Below are positions 8,193 to 16,847 of a stretch of DNA of 64,000 nt, piece after piece. The stretch is from NCBI RefSeq assembly GCF_009908295.1, contig NZ_JAAALO010000004.1, forward strand, positions 62,001 through 126,000, given 5' to 3'. Under the pieces are notes generated by a model. That model made no database searches. It was not told where the DNA came from and saw only the letters and a program-made list of their open reading frames with translations. This DNA is from Micromonospora rubida. Lineage in GTDB: Bacteria; Actinomycetota; Actinomycetes; Mycobacteriales; Micromonosporaceae. Each line of letters begins with the position of its first letter. Within the stretch, counting starts at the first letter, position 1. The position numbers and the translations under genes are program-made.

Positions 8193-9287
8193 TCAGCCTC
8201 GGACGGCCGCCACCGCCTCCGCGAGACGACGAACACCCTCGTCGATCTGATCCGCGGTGACCGCCGAGAACGCCAGCCGCAGCGCGTGCTGCCCGCCGTC
8301 GAGCACGAAGTCGCTGCCCTTGACCACCGCCACCCCCCGCTCGGCCGCCGCGGGGGCGAGCCGGTCCACCAGCACGTCCTCCGGTAGCTCCACCCAGAGG
8401 AAGTAACCGCCGTCCGGCTCCACGAACCGCGCCTCGGGAAGGTGTCGGCGCAGCGACTCGGCGAGCACCCCGGCCCGCTCGCCCAACGCGGTGCTGACCG
8501 TCTCGATCGAGCGGGTGATGTCGCCGGAGACGCAGAACTGGTGCACGATCGCCTCGGACACCATGCCGGGCGAGATGTAGAGGCTGGTCGCCTTCTTCGC
8601 GATGTCGGCGATCAGGTCCGCCGCCCCGATCAGGTAGCCGACCCGCACCCCCGGGCAGACCGTCTTGGTGAAGCTGGAGGCGTGCACCACCACGCCCTGG
8701 GTGTCCATCGAGAGCATCGACGGCAGCGGCTCGCCCCGGAACCGGATGTCGGCGTACGGGTCGTCCTCGAAGATGATGAAGCCGTGCTCGGCCGCCAGGT
8801 CGAGCAGTTCCCGCCGCTTCTCCAGCGACAGGGTGACCCCGGCCGGGTTCTGGTAGTTCGGGATGACGTGCGCGAGCTTCGGGCGGACCCCGGACTCCAG
8901 CAGCTTGCGCAGCTCCGCGATGTCCAGGCCGTCCGGCTGGATCGTCACCCCGTGGATCTCGCCGCCCATCCGCTGGAGATTGAGCAGCGTCCGGTCGTAC
9001 GTCGGGCGCTCGACCACGACCGCGTCGCCGGGGCGGACCAGGTGGTCGAACAGGAACGCGTCGGCCTGGAGCGACCCGTTGGTGATCAGCACCTGGTCGG
9101 CTGCGACGCCGTGCTTCTCGGCGATCCACTTCCGCAGGGGCGGGTAGCCGACGGAGGTGCCGTAGGCCGTGACCCCGGCAGGGTCGGCGTCGAAGGCTCG
9201 GACGGCGGCGGCCTTGAGCCCCTCGACATCGACGATGTCCAGCGAGGGAGCCCCACGGGCGAAGGAGATCAGCTGCTCGGCGGTCAT
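8193..9287 (-). CDS. PLP-dependent aminotransferase, class I/II (MocR/ARO8-like fold)
   Basis: A 364-residue fold-type I PLP enzyme. Landmarks are YGTSVGYPPLRKWI near residue 40, IPNYQNPAGVTLS, EDDPYADIRF with the cofactor-binding Asp and Tyr, and SSFTKTVCPGVRVGY with the Schiff-base Lys. It lacks the N-terminal GntR domain of MocR regulators, so it is an enzyme alone, of the 2-aminoadipate/aromatic aminotransferase type; the amino acid substrate is not determined. The ATG at 9287 has no Shine-Dalgarno sequence but lies 7 nt after TAGGCT (9295-9300), which suggests a leaderless mRNA. It is divergent from cysQ. Confidence 0.88.
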   Translation of the reverse strand: MTAEQLISFARGAPSLDIVDVEGLKAAAVRAFDADPAGVTAYGTSVGYPPLRKWIAEKHGVAADQVLITNGSLQADAFLFDHLVRPGDAVVVERPTYDRTLLNLQRMGGEIHGVTIQPDGLDIAELRKLLESGVRPKLAHVIPNYQNPAGVTLSLEKRRELLDLAAEHGFIIFEDDPYADIRFRGEPLPSMLSMDTQGVVVHASSFTKTVCPGVRVGYLIGAADLIADIAKKATSLYISPGMVSEAIVHQFCVSGDITRSIETVSTALGERAGVLAESLRRHLPEARFVEPDGGYFLWVELPEDVLVDRLAPAAAERGVAVVKGSDFVLDGGQHALRLAFSAVTADQIDEGVRRLAEAVAAVRG

Positions 9288-9294
9288 GCGGACG

Positions 9295-9300
9295 AGCCTA
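9295..9300 (-). promoter_or_regulatory. Predicted -10 of leaderless promoter (aminotransferase)
   Basis: TAGGCT on the minus strand, 7 nt before the ATG at 9287, matches TAnnnT, and no ribosome-binding site intervenes. The same TAGGCT hexamer precedes the epimerase ATG at 61919 by 6 nt. Confidence 0.55.
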
Positions 9301-9524
9301 GGGCCTGGCCCCGGCGGTCCGACCGGCATACACGCCAAGTTCAACATGCGGGCAGCGGACGGACGGCGGAACGGCCGACGCGAAAACGGCCGGAGATGCG
9401 CGACACTCAGGTGTCGATTATCGGACCGGTCCCTGGCCGCGTCCCCGCGACCGCCGAAGGATGGGCGTCCGCGCGGTGCCGACGGACGGCAACGACACGA
9501 CACCGGAGGAGTGGTGAAATTCAC

Positions 9525-10349
9525 GTGACCGAGGACGGTACGGGTCGACTCGACGACCAGGCCTTCGCACAGTGGCTGGCCGGCGCGGCTGGCAAGGCGC
9601 TGACCACGCTGCGCGCGGAGCAGGGATTCGCCGACCCGGCGGCGCTCAAGAACGCCGGCGACAAGGTCTCCCACGACCTGATGTCGACCGCCCTGGCCCG
9701 GTGGCGGCCCGCCGACGCGGTGCTCTCCGAGGAGGAGGCCGACAGCCGGCGCGCCTGGGCCGACGACGCCGGGGCCCGTCCCGCGCGGCTGGAGGCGGAC
9801 CGGGTGTGGATCATCGACCCGCTCGACGGCACCCGCGAGTTCTCCGAGTCCGGGCGCGACGACTGGGCCGTGCACGTGGCGCTCTGGCAGCGCTCGGCCG
9901 GCCCGGACGGCGCGCTGGTGGCCGGCGCGGTCGGCATGCCGGCTCGTACCGCGCCGGACGGCACGCCGCTGGTCCTGGGCACCACCGCGTCGGCCGTGGC
10001 CGCCGTGGCCGGGCCGCTGCGGATCGCGGTGAGCCGCAGCCGGCCGCCCGCGTTCGTAGGCGAACTGGTCGAGGGCATCGGGGCCCGGGCGGTGCCGATG
10101 GGCTCGGCCGGGGTGAAGGTCTGCGCGGTGGTGACCGGCGAGGTCGACGCGTACGTGCACGCCGGAGGCCAATACGAGTGGGACTCGGCGGCCCCGGTCG
10201 CGGTCGCCCTGGGCGCCGGCATGCACGCGTCCCGGATCGACGGCTCGCCGCTGCGCTACAACCGGGACGACCCGCGCCTGCCCGACCTGCTGGTCTGCCG
10301 CCCGGAACACGCGGAATCCCTGCTGGCGGCCATCGACCGTCACCACTGA
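9525..10349 (+). CDS. cysQ: 3'(2'),5'-bisphosphate nucleotidase, CysQ type (inositol monophosphatase family)
   Basis: A 274-residue Li+-sensitive, Mg2+-dependent phosphatase. The motifs are visible in order: KVSHDLMS, SEEEAD (metal Glu), WIIDPLDGTREF (the DPxDGT signature) and YEWDSAAPVA (WDxAA). CysQ removes the 3' phosphate of PAP, the by-product of PAPS-dependent sulfotransferases; some relatives act on inositol phosphates. Its position next to a region with three sulfotransferases fits PAP recycling. The GTG at 9525 has GGAGG 15 nt upstream, rather far; no better in-frame start is seen. Confidence 0.85.
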   Translation: MTEDGTGRLDDQAFAQWLAGAAGKALTTLRAEQGFADPAALKNAGDKVSHDLMSTALARWRPADAVLSEEEADSRRAWADDAGARPARLEADRVWIIDPLDGTREFSESGRDDWAVHVALWQRSAGPDGALVAGAVGMPARTAPDGTPLVLGTTASAVAAVAGPLRIAVSRSRPPAFVGELVEGIGARAVPMGSAGVKVCAVVTGEVDAYVHAGGQYEWDSAAPVAVALGAGMHASRIDGSPLRYNRDDPRLPDLLVCRPEHAESLLAAIDRHH

Positions 10350-10429
10350 CCAGCGGACCCCGCCGGCCGGCGGGCGCGGTCGTGGCGCCCCCGCCCGGTC
10401 CCACCGACACCGCCGACCCGAGGAGGGTC

Positions 10430-11563
10430 ATGAGCCCCGGCCCCACCACCGCACCCGTCCTGCCCCCCGCCCCGGCCGAACCCGGCGGCCCGCGTCGCCG
10501 GCTCGGCCGGTGGCTGCTGCTCCCGGTGGCCGCCGGCGCGGTGGCGCTGGGCACCACGGTCGCCCTGGCCACCAACGGGGACCTGCCCGGGCAGCCGGCC
10601 CCGACGGTCACCGACGCCGCGTCCGAGGGCGCGGGTCTCGGCCCGGCCGCCCCCGGCGCCCGGCCGACGCCGGGCGGGAACGAGGGCTTCGGCAGCAGCC
10701 CGAGGGCCGCCACGCCGAGCCCGAGCGTCAGCGGCGGGACGGAGTCAGGCGCGTTCCCGGGGGGCCGGAACACCCTCCCGGGGGCGAGCATCCACCTTCA
10801 GAGCGGGGAGAGCTTCGCCGCCGGGCTGGCCCGGTCCGACCGCAGCTACGGCCCGCTGCGCATGGTCCGGGTCTTCTACCCCGGCCTGCCGCCAACCTGG
10901 TCCGGCAGCCGCGCCGACGCCGCCGACCGAACCGTGGTGGTCTCCTTCAAGGCGCCGCCCGGCGAGGTGGCCTCCGGCCGGCACGATTCCCGGCTCGCCG
11001 CCTGGTTCCGCGCCGTCCCCCGCAACCTGGACGTCTACTGGTCGTACTTCCACGAGCCGGAGGACGACATCGCCCGGGGCTCATACACCGCCGCGCAGTA
11101 CCGGGCCGCGTGGCAGCGGCTCGCCGGCCTCGCCGACCGGGCCGGTAACGCCCGGCTGCGGGCCACGCTGATCCTGATGTGCTGGACGCTCAACCCGAGT
11201 TCGCACCGCACCTTCGAGGACTACTGGCCGGGCGGCGACGCGATCGACGTGCTCGGCTGGGACTGCTACAACAGCGGCGGCAAGTTCGACCGGTACACCG
11301 ACCCGGCGCAGGTCTTCACCCCGATGATCGCCAAGTCGAAGGCGCTGGGGAAGCCGTGGGGGCTCGCCGAGACCGGCAGCGTCCGGATCGCCGGGGACAG
11401 CGGCGCGGGGCGGGCCGGCTGGATCCGGGCGATGAGCCGGTACCTCGACGGCCAGCGCCCGCTGTGGGTGGCCTACTACGACTACCAGGTCGCCGGGGGC
11501 GACTTCCGGCTCACCGACGCGCCGAGCCGGGACGCGTGGCGGGCCTGGTGCGCCGCCTCCTGA
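10430..11563 (+). CDS. GH26-like secreted or membrane-anchored beta-glycanase
   Basis: A 377-residue protein with one N-terminal membrane helix (about residues 28-46), a Pro/Thr/Ser-rich linker, and a C-terminal (beta/alpha)8-type domain. Two glutamates sit where GH26 enzymes have their acid/base and nucleophile: Glu209 in SYFHEPEDD and Glu314 in LAETGSVR. It probably acts outside the cell on the polysaccharide made by this cluster, for release or trimming. The ATG follows AGGAGG by 3 nt. It is a distant paralogue of the lipoprotein at 24869. Family assignment rests on the fold pattern and the two motifs only. Confidence 0.7.
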   Translation: MSPGPTTAPVLPPAPAEPGGPRRRLGRWLLLPVAAGAVALGTTVALATNGDLPGQPAPTVTDAASEGAGLGPAAPGARPTPGGNEGFGSSPRAATPSPSVSGGTESGAFPGGRNTLPGASIHLQSGESFAAGLARSDRSYGPLRMVRVFYPGLPPTWSGSRADAADRTVVVSFKAPPGEVASGRHDSRLAAWFRAVPRNLDVYWSYFHEPEDDIARGSYTAAQYRAAWQRLAGLADRAGNARLRATLILMCWTLNPSSHRTFEDYWPGGDAIDVLGWDCYNSGGKFDRYTDPAQVFTPMIAKSKALGKPWGLAETGSVRIAGDSGAGRAGWIRAMSRYLDGQRPLWVAYYDYQVAGGDFRLTDAPSRDAWRAWCAAS

Positions 11564-11566
11564 CGC

Positions 11567-12490
11567 TCAGATCCCCCGGCCGCGTTTGTGCAGCGTACGC
11601 AGGACGCGGTCGGGGTCGACGGCCCGGCTGGCCACGGCGAGGGCCAGATACGCGCGCGGCTCCCGGGGGTTGCGGGACAGCGTTCGCCGGGCCCAGCGGA
11701 CCGCCTCGCCCCGGTTGCCCATCGCCGCCTGGGCGAAGGCGATCTGCCCGCTGACCCTGGCCTCGCCGGCCGGCACGGTGGCGAACTCCGGGTACCGGCC
11801 GAGCAGCCACTGCAACGCCGTGGCGATGGTCTCCCAGCGCTGGGCGAAGTACGACTGCTTGTGCCATCGCACCGTCACGTACGACTCGACGACGTTCACC
11901 AGCGGGGCGTGCCGGGCGGCCCGGATCAGGAACTCGTAGTCCTCCGCGTAGCTGCCCGGGATCTCCTCGTCGACCAGCCCGATCCCGTCGAGCAGCGCGT
12001 CCCGGCGGATCAGGAACGTCGACGGGTGCAGCTCGGTGTGCCGGTCCCGCAACAGGGCGGCCAGCGGCACCCGGTCCACCGAGAGCACCCGGTCGACCGG
12101 GGGGCGGCCGTCGTAGTCGACCCGGATGCCGCAGCTCACGAATGCCCCGTCCGGGGCGGCGCGCAACGCGGCCACCTGCGCGGCGAGCTTGCCGGGCAGC
12201 CACTCGTCGTCGTCGTCGCAGAACGCCACGAGGTCGCCCGTGGCGGCCAGGATGCCGGTGTTGCGGTTACCGGCCAGGCCCGGGGTGCGCTGGTTGACCA
12301 GCACCGTGACCCGGGGGTCGTCGGCCAGCGACCGGTCCGGCTCGGACTGGTCGTAGACGACCACCACGTCGATCCGGCCGGGGTAGTCCTGGCCGAGGAT
12401 CGCGTCGAGGGCCTTACGCAGCAACTCGGGGCGGTCCCGGGTGGGGACCACCGCGGTCACCGACGGGTGCTCGTTCAACGACTCGGTCAT
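11567..12490 (-). CDS. Family 2 glycosyltransferase
   Basis: A 307-residue GT-A fold enzyme that transfers a sugar from a nucleotide donor. It opens with SVTAVVPTRDRPELLRKALDAIL, has the metal-binding acidic run FCDDDDEWLPGK, and EDYEFLIRAA where the base usually lies. No membrane segment. The C-terminal 90 residues are helical and TPR-like. Its ATG overlaps the stop of the sulfotransferase gene (ATGA), so it is the last gene of a tightly coupled four-gene operon that starts at 14491. Acceptor and donor are unknown. Confidence 0.88.
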   Translation of the reverse strand: MTESLNEHPSVTAVVPTRDRPELLRKALDAILGQDYPGRIDVVVVYDQSEPDRSLADDPRVTVLVNQRTPGLAGNRNTGILAATGDLVAFCDDDDEWLPGKLAAQVAALRAAPDGAFVSCGIRVDYDGRPPVDRVLSVDRVPLAALLRDRHTELHPSTFLIRRDALLDGIGLVDEEIPGSYAEDYEFLIRAARHAPLVNVVESYVTVRWHKQSYFAQRWETIATALQWLLGRYPEFATVPAGEARVSGQIAFAQAAMGNRGEAVRWARRTLSRNPREPRAYLALAVASRAVDPDRVLRTLHKRGRGI

Positions 12491-13443
12491 GGTGCCTCCG
12501 TGGAGCCCGGGCGGCCGAGGCCGACGTATCCGTACCGCAGCCGCAGCGGCAGCGTCGCGACGCTCACCACCGCCCGGCTGCGCGAGGGCAGGGCCGTGCG
12601 CCAGGCATCGTCCTGCCGGACCCGCAGCGGCCCCGCGTTGAACCGCAGCGGGTTGCCGGCGATGCTGTGCGCCCGGACCAGCGGCGTGGGCGACGGGTCG
12701 AGCACCCGCAGCGCGTCCGGGGTGTCCGCCAGGCCGGCGAAGCGGCGGACCCGGGCGACGGTGCCGCGCGGGTCGGCGGTGAAGTCCTCGTAGCGCAGCC
12801 GGATCACCGGCGCCCGGGTGGCGAGCAGGTGGAACGCGGCGTTCTGCGCCGTCCACAGCTTGCTCACCGTGAACGGCGAGAAGGTCGGCATGTACGCCTC
12901 GGCGTCCACCACCTCGGGCCGGCGCACCTGCTTCGCCCACGAGTACGCCACCGCCCGACTGTCCCGGACCAGGTGCAACACCCGCAGGTCGAGGTCGTCG
13001 GCCCAGCGCAGCGCGAACGCCGTCGAGGCGTGCTTGCTGGAGTCCACCACGAGCTGCGCCCCGGTCACCGCCATCGCGGCGGCGTAGATCCGCGTGTAGA
13101 GGTCGGCGTAGCGGCGCACCTGCGCCAGCTCGGCGGCGGGCAGGTCTCCCCTGGCCAGCCGGGGGATGTGCCGGGTCCGGTCGACGGTGGCCTTGAGCCT
13201 GAGCACGTCGTCGCGGTCGACGGCCGACCAGCCACCGAACGCGTGCTCGCCGACCCGCTGCCAGAAGTCGCAGGCGGTGAACCGCTCCCCGCAGCCACAC
13301 CGCTCGTCGCCGCCGAGGGCCCGCTCCCACAGGTGGACCACCTCGCCGACGGCGCAGACGTCGGGGTGCTGGGCGAGGATCAGCTCCAGCAGCGTGGAGC
13401 CGCTGCGGCCGAGGCCGCCGACGAACAGCACACGGGCGTTCAC
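12487..13443 (-). CDS. PAPS-dependent sulfotransferase
   Basis: A 318-residue cytoplasmic sulfotransferase. The 5'-phosphosulfate loop is GLGRSGSTLLELILAQHP at the N-terminus and the 3'-phosphate motif is LVRDSRAVAYSW; VVDSSKHAS lies between them. It should move sulfate from PAPS to a hydroxyl on a sugar or lipid-linked glycan. A pair of CxC-type cysteines (RCGCGERF) follows the first motif and is shared with the homologue at 14723. The GTG at 13443 was chosen because it overlaps the preceding stop as GTGA. Confidence 0.87.
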   Translation of the reverse strand: MNARVLFVGGLGRSGSTLLELILAQHPDVCAVGEVVHLWERALGGDERCGCGERFTACDFWQRVGEHAFGGWSAVDRDDVLRLKATVDRTRHIPRLARGDLPAAELAQVRRYADLYTRIYAAAMAVTGAQLVVDSSKHASTAFALRWADDLDLRVLHLVRDSRAVAYSWAKQVRRPEVVDAEAYMPTFSPFTVSKLWTAQNAAFHLLATRAPVIRLRYEDFTADPRGTVARVRRFAGLADTPDALRVLDPSPTPLVRAHSIAGNPLRFNAGPLRVRQDDAWRTALPSRSRAVVSVATLPLRLRYGYVGLGRPGSTEAP

Positions 13444-14036
13444 CGCCACCACCTGCGCCGCCCCGGCTCCCGGCTGGTCCGGACCAGGTCCTCGACGATC
13501 CGGCCCACCGCCGTGGCGGCGGCGACCCGGGGATCGGGCCGGCCCGGGTCGGCCGACAGCGCGTACGCCCTCGGGTCGGCCACCCCCCGGTCCAGGGCCG
13601 CGACCAGGTCGGCCTCGGACTCGGCCAGCCGGACCATCCCGGCCGCGCCGAGGCGGCGGGAGAAGAGCTGCTGGTGGTCGTCGACGTGCTCGTCCCGGGT
13701 CGGGTCCCGAGGCACCACGATCGGCAGGTGCCCGTGCCGGCGTGCCTCGGTGATGGTGGCCGGCCCGCCGTGGCAGACCACCAGGTCGGCCTCGGTCATC
13801 GCCCGCTGGAGCTCGTCGTGGGCCAGGAACGGGGCCGCGTCGGGCAGCCGGGGCGCGCGGCTGCGCCCGTGCTGGACGACGAGGCGGACCTCGGGGGCGA
13901 GGGCGTCGCGGCCGGCGTGCCAGCGCTCCAGCCACTCGACCAGCCGGTCGAACCGGTGCACGTCGGTGCCGACCATGGCCAGCACGGTGCGCCGGGCCGG
14001 GGAGTTGGTGCGCTGGCGGGGGATCGGCGAGCTCAC
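13440..14036 (-). CDS. ALG13-like catalytic subunit of a split glycosyltransferase (GT28 C-terminal domain)
   Basis: A 198-residue protein matching the C-terminal, nucleotide-sugar-binding half of GT28 enzymes such as MurG and ALG13/PssE/EpsF. It opens with VLAMVGTDVHRFDRLVEW, and the donor-binding block is VVCHGGPATITEARRHGHLPIVVP, which carries the HGG and GxP features. Such proteins need a separate membrane-associated ALG14-like partner, here encoded just upstream with a 4-bp GTGA overlap. The pair normally adds a second sugar to a lipid-linked monosaccharide. Confidence 0.85.
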   Translation of the reverse strand: MSSPIPRQRTNSPARRTVLAMVGTDVHRFDRLVEWLERWHAGRDALAPEVRLVVQHGRSRAPRLPDAAPFLAHDELQRAMTEADLVVCHGGPATITEARRHGHLPIVVPRDPTRDEHVDDHQQLFSRRLGAAGMVRLAESEADLVAALDRGVADPRAYALSADPGRPDPRVAAATAVGRIVEDLVRTSREPGRRRWWR

Positions 14037-14491
14037 AGCAGGTTCCCCACCACGGTCGCCTTCGGGTAGAGCCGGCGCTGCTCCTCCCACTGCACGAGCA
14101 TCGCGGAGAGGAACGGCCGGCACAGCCGGGCCGACAGCGTCGCGGTGTCGATCCGGTCGTACACCTCGATGTAGACGGTGGGGATGCGGCGCAGCCGGGC
14201 CACCACCACGAACGGCACGGCGACCCCGGCGCCGGTGGTGACCACCGCGGCGACGTCCCGCCCGCGGAACACCCGGACGGCGAGCCACAGGTTGCGGGCC
14301 AGGTTCTTCACGTTGCGGGTGGTCGGGTGGTGTGCCCAGACCACGTCCTCGCCGTCGAGCAGCGACCGGGCGTCCGGGGTGTCGAACGTGACCCAGGAAT
14401 GGGCCCGGTCGCGATACCACGGTTGCAACGCCACCAGCTGGGCGAGGTGCCCGCCGCTGGATCCGACGAGCATGACTTCACCAGACTCCAC
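14033..14491 (-). CDS. ALG14-like subunit of a split glycosyltransferase
   Basis: A 152-residue partner of the ALG13-like protein. MLVGSSGGHLAQLVAL is the ALG14/PssD/EpsE N-terminal signature and VVTTGAGVAVPFVVVARL is the second core block; the hydrophobic stretch probably sits on the membrane and carries the acceptor site. The GTG at 14491 follows GGGAGG by 8 nt. It is the first gene of the leftward operon ALG14-like, ALG13-like, sulfotransferase, GT2, all joined by four-base overlaps. Confidence 0.85.
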   Translation of the reverse strand: MESGEVMLVGSSGGHLAQLVALQPWYRDRAHSWVTFDTPDARSLLDGEDVVWAHHPTTRNVKNLARNLWLAVRVFRGRDVAAVVTTGAGVAVPFVVVARLRRIPTVYIEVYDRIDTATLSARLCRPFLSAMLVQWEEQRRLYPKATVVGNLL

Positions 14492-14722
14492 GTCACCTGC
14501 CTCCCACGGCCCCGGCCGCACCCCGGGACACGCCCAGTGGGGGCGGTCGACCGGACGGCGCGGCGCCGCAACAATGTATCGGCCACCCGGCCGGGAACAT
14601 AAGTGGCTCTCACCATCATCGGACCTGTCGGATGGTTGGCTGCGACCCTTTCGCCAGTGCCTCACTCAGCCGTCCCGTGCCTAGACTGCCTGCTGACAGC
14701 AACCCGGGCGAGAGGATGGCGG
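14492..14722. other. Divergent promoter region between two EPS operons
   Basis: 231 bp between the leftward ALG14-like operon and the rightward sulfotransferase gene. It is relatively AT-rich around 14570-14650 (acaatgtatcgg, aacataagtggctc), which suggests promoters, but no confident -35/-10 pair was identified. Confidence 0.4.
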
Positions 14723-15703
14723 ATGACCGACACGGCCGAGGCGGCGCGGGGCGGCGGCACGCGGGCGGTCCCCGATCCGGTCACCGTCCTGTACGTCTGC
14801 GGGATGCCGCGCAGCGGCTCGACCCTGCTCGACCTGATGCTCGGCCAGTTCGTCGGGCACTGCGACGTCGGCGAGCTGTTCTACCTGTGGCAGTCCGGCG
14901 TCGAGCGGAACTTCCGCTGCGCCTGCGGGGAGCACTTCGACGCCTGCCCGTTCTGGGGCGAGGTCGGCCGGCGGGCGTACGGCGGGTGGACCCAGGTCGA
15001 CGTGACCGACGTGCGGGCGTTGCAACGCCGGGTCGACGCCACCGGCAAGCTGCCGCTGATCGTGAACTCCCGGATGTCCCCGGCGTTCCGGCGGGACCTG
15101 GACCGCTACACCGAGCTGCTGACGAAGCTCTACCGGGCGGTGGCCGAGGTGTCCGGGGCGAAGGTGGTGGTCGACTCGACCAAGCGCCCCTCGCTGGCGT
15201 ACATCCTGGCCCGGGCCCCGCAGATCGACCTGCGGCTGGTGCATGTGCTGCGCGACCCGCGCGGGGTGGCGTACTCCTGGAGCCAGGTGGTCGAGCTGCC
15301 CGAGGGCACCTCGGCCAAGGGTCGGATGAACCAGCGGTCGGCCCGGCTGACCGCCCGGCGCTGGGTCACCGTCAACGCGATGGTGGCCGCGCTGGCCCGC
15401 CGCGGCGTCCCCCGGGTGACCGTCCGGTACGAGGACCTGGTCCGCGACCCGCGTGCCGAGCTGGGCCGGATCGCCGCGCTGACCGCCGACGTGACCGGCG
15501 TCGTGGACCCGCTGGAGTTCCTGCGGGACAACGAGTTCGAGCAGGCCGGCTCGCACGCGGTCGCCGGTGGCCGGATCCGGATGCGCAGCGGCCCGATCAC
15601 CCTGGCGCTGGACGAGAAGTGGCGCCGGGAGTATGCCCCGGGCCACCGCCGGCTGGTCGGCGCGCTGACCTGGCCGCTGCGCCGCCGCTACGACTACCGC
15701 TGA
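14723..15703 (+). CDS. PAPS-dependent sulfotransferase
   Basis: A 326-residue sulfotransferase, homologous to the protein at 12487-13443 throughout. Motifs: CGMPRSGSTLLDLML for the 5'-phosphosulfate, VVVDSTKRPS, and HVLRDPRGVAYSWSQ for the 3'-phosphate. It shares the CACGEHFDACPFW cysteine block, perhaps a metal or disulfide site. The ATG at 14723 is preceded by AGAGGATGG; an open frame extends upstream to 14603 without support. It is monocistronic, ending before a hairpin shared with the convergent GT14 gene. Confidence 0.87.
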   Translation: MTDTAEAARGGGTRAVPDPVTVLYVCGMPRSGSTLLDLMLGQFVGHCDVGELFYLWQSGVERNFRCACGEHFDACPFWGEVGRRAYGGWTQVDVTDVRALQRRVDATGKLPLIVNSRMSPAFRRDLDRYTELLTKLYRAVAEVSGAKVVVDSTKRPSLAYILARAPQIDLRLVHVLRDPRGVAYSWSQVVELPEGTSAKGRMNQRSARLTARRWVTVNAMVAALARRGVPRVTVRYEDLVRDPRAELGRIAALTADVTGVVDPLEFLRDNEFEQAGSHAVAGGRIRMRSGPITLALDEKWRREYAPGHRRLVGALTWPLRRRYDYR

Positions 15704-15716
15704 CCCGCCCGCCGCA

Positions 15717-15756
15717 CCCCCGCCCCGACTGCCGTCGACCCCGCACGGGGCGGGGG
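15717..15756. terminator. Bidirectional hairpin terminator
   Basis: cccccgcccc (15717-15726) pairs with ggggcggggg (15747-15756) around a 20-nt loop. It lies in the 65-bp gap between the convergent sulfotransferase and GT14 genes. Confidence 0.5.
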
Positions 15757-15768
15757 GCGACGAGCGGC

Positions 15769-16698
15769 TCAGGGGCGGGCGGCGGCCAGGTGGGCGTCCA
15801 GGGTGTCCAGCAGCTCCGGGGCGCGCTCGTAGTCGAACTTGCGGGCGAAGTGCGCCCCGCTGGCCAGCGCCCGGGGCAGGTCCTCGGCGGTCAGCGACTT
15901 CGGGTGGTTGAAGGTGCTGCCCCGGAAGTCGAAGTACCGCTTGCAGTCCGGCACCAGGTTGAACCGCCCGGGGCTGCACGCGATGGTCTGGAAGACGGCC
16001 TCCACCGGGGAGAGGCAGCGTCGGAAGTACGACACCACGTCCGGCCGCCGGTCGAAGTACTCCCGCAGGTACGCCACCACGGGCCAACTCAGCGAGGCGA
16101 ACGCCGACCCGCCGTGCAGGCGCAGGTCGGGCCCGAACGGGGTGCGGGCCCGGCGGCCCACCGCCAGCCCGTACGACACGTGCACCCGGACCAGCGGCTG
16201 CACCCGGTTGACCGCCTGGATCGGGCGGAGCAGCTTCTTGCCCCGGGGGGTGAGCGGGAGCAGCCGGCGGTGCTGGAAGTGGTAGCGGGACCGGACCCGG
16301 CTGCTCGGCCAGTGGCTGTCCGGGCCGAACGCGTCCCAGTACTCCATGAACCCGTCCGCGCCCGAGTCGACCAGCTCCGCCTCGCACTCGCCGAGCGGCC
16401 GTAGGGGGTAGTCCTGACCGGTGATGTTCACCAGCCAGTCGACCTGCACCCCCTCGTCGTTCAGCCAGTCCACGGCGGCCATGTAGCGGTCCACATGACT
16501 GAAATCACCGTAGCCGCCCTCGTGCGTCTGCACGACGACGTCGGGCAGCGAGCGCAGCTCAGCGAGGTCCAGCGGTGGGCCGTTGACGTCGTGGCTGATG
16601 TGCACCACGCTGTCCGGGCTGTACCGTTTCACGGCGTGGACCAGCCGGTTCATCTGCTCGGGGGACCTGTGGCTCTGGATGTGGTAGCAAAACCGCAC
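15769..16698 (-). CDS. GT14 (core-2/I-branching type) glycosyltransferase
   Basis: A 309-residue protein of the branching beta-1,6-N-acetylglucosaminyltransferase family. It begins VRFCYHIQSHRSPEQMNRLV, as GT14 enzymes do, has DWLVNITGQDYPLRPL (the family core), and the late FASLSWPVVAYLREY block with EAVFQTI where the catalytic Glu is expected. It probably adds branches to the EPS repeat unit. I prefer the GTG at 16698, which follows gggaggcaggatgg; an ATG at 16782 adds 28 residues with no family match. Confidence 0.82.
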   Translation of the reverse strand: MRFCYHIQSHRSPEQMNRLVHAVKRYSPDSVVHISHDVNGPPLDLAELRSLPDVVVQTHEGGYGDFSHVDRYMAAVDWLNDEGVQVDWLVNITGQDYPLRPLGECEAELVDSGADGFMEYWDAFGPDSHWPSSRVRSRYHFQHRRLLPLTPRGKKLLRPIQAVNRVQPLVRVHVSYGLAVGRRARTPFGPDLRLHGGSAFASLSWPVVAYLREYFDRRPDVVSYFRRCLSPVEAVFQTIACSPGRFNLVPDCKRYFDFRGSTFNHPKSLTAEDLPRALASGAHFARKFDYERAPELLDTLDAHLAAARP

Positions 16699-16847
16699 CC
16701 ACCCATCCTGCCTCCCGTACCCGGCCGCTGAGAAGCGCACCTTCGTCGGCTTCCCCTCACCGCCCGGATCGGGGAGACTCATGGTTCCGCCATGGTGCCG
16801 CCGCCGCGGCCGACTGGCCGGTCCCGCAAAGGAAGCGACACAGCCCG

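Noticed and set aside
9518..9533. Second parS-like site (TTCACGTGA core before cysQ)
   Set aside because: Only the 9-bp core matches; the flanking bases of the 16-bp consensus are wrong.
9811..10791. Long minus-strand frame across cysQ and the GH26-like gene
   Set aside because: Arg/Pro/Gly-rich shadow translation of two well-supported plus-strand genes; typical of high-GC DNA.
16699..16782. Longer GT14 protein starting at the ATG at 16782
   Set aside because: The 28 extra residues have no family match and a poor ribosome-binding site; the GTG at 16698 aligns with the usual N-terminus.
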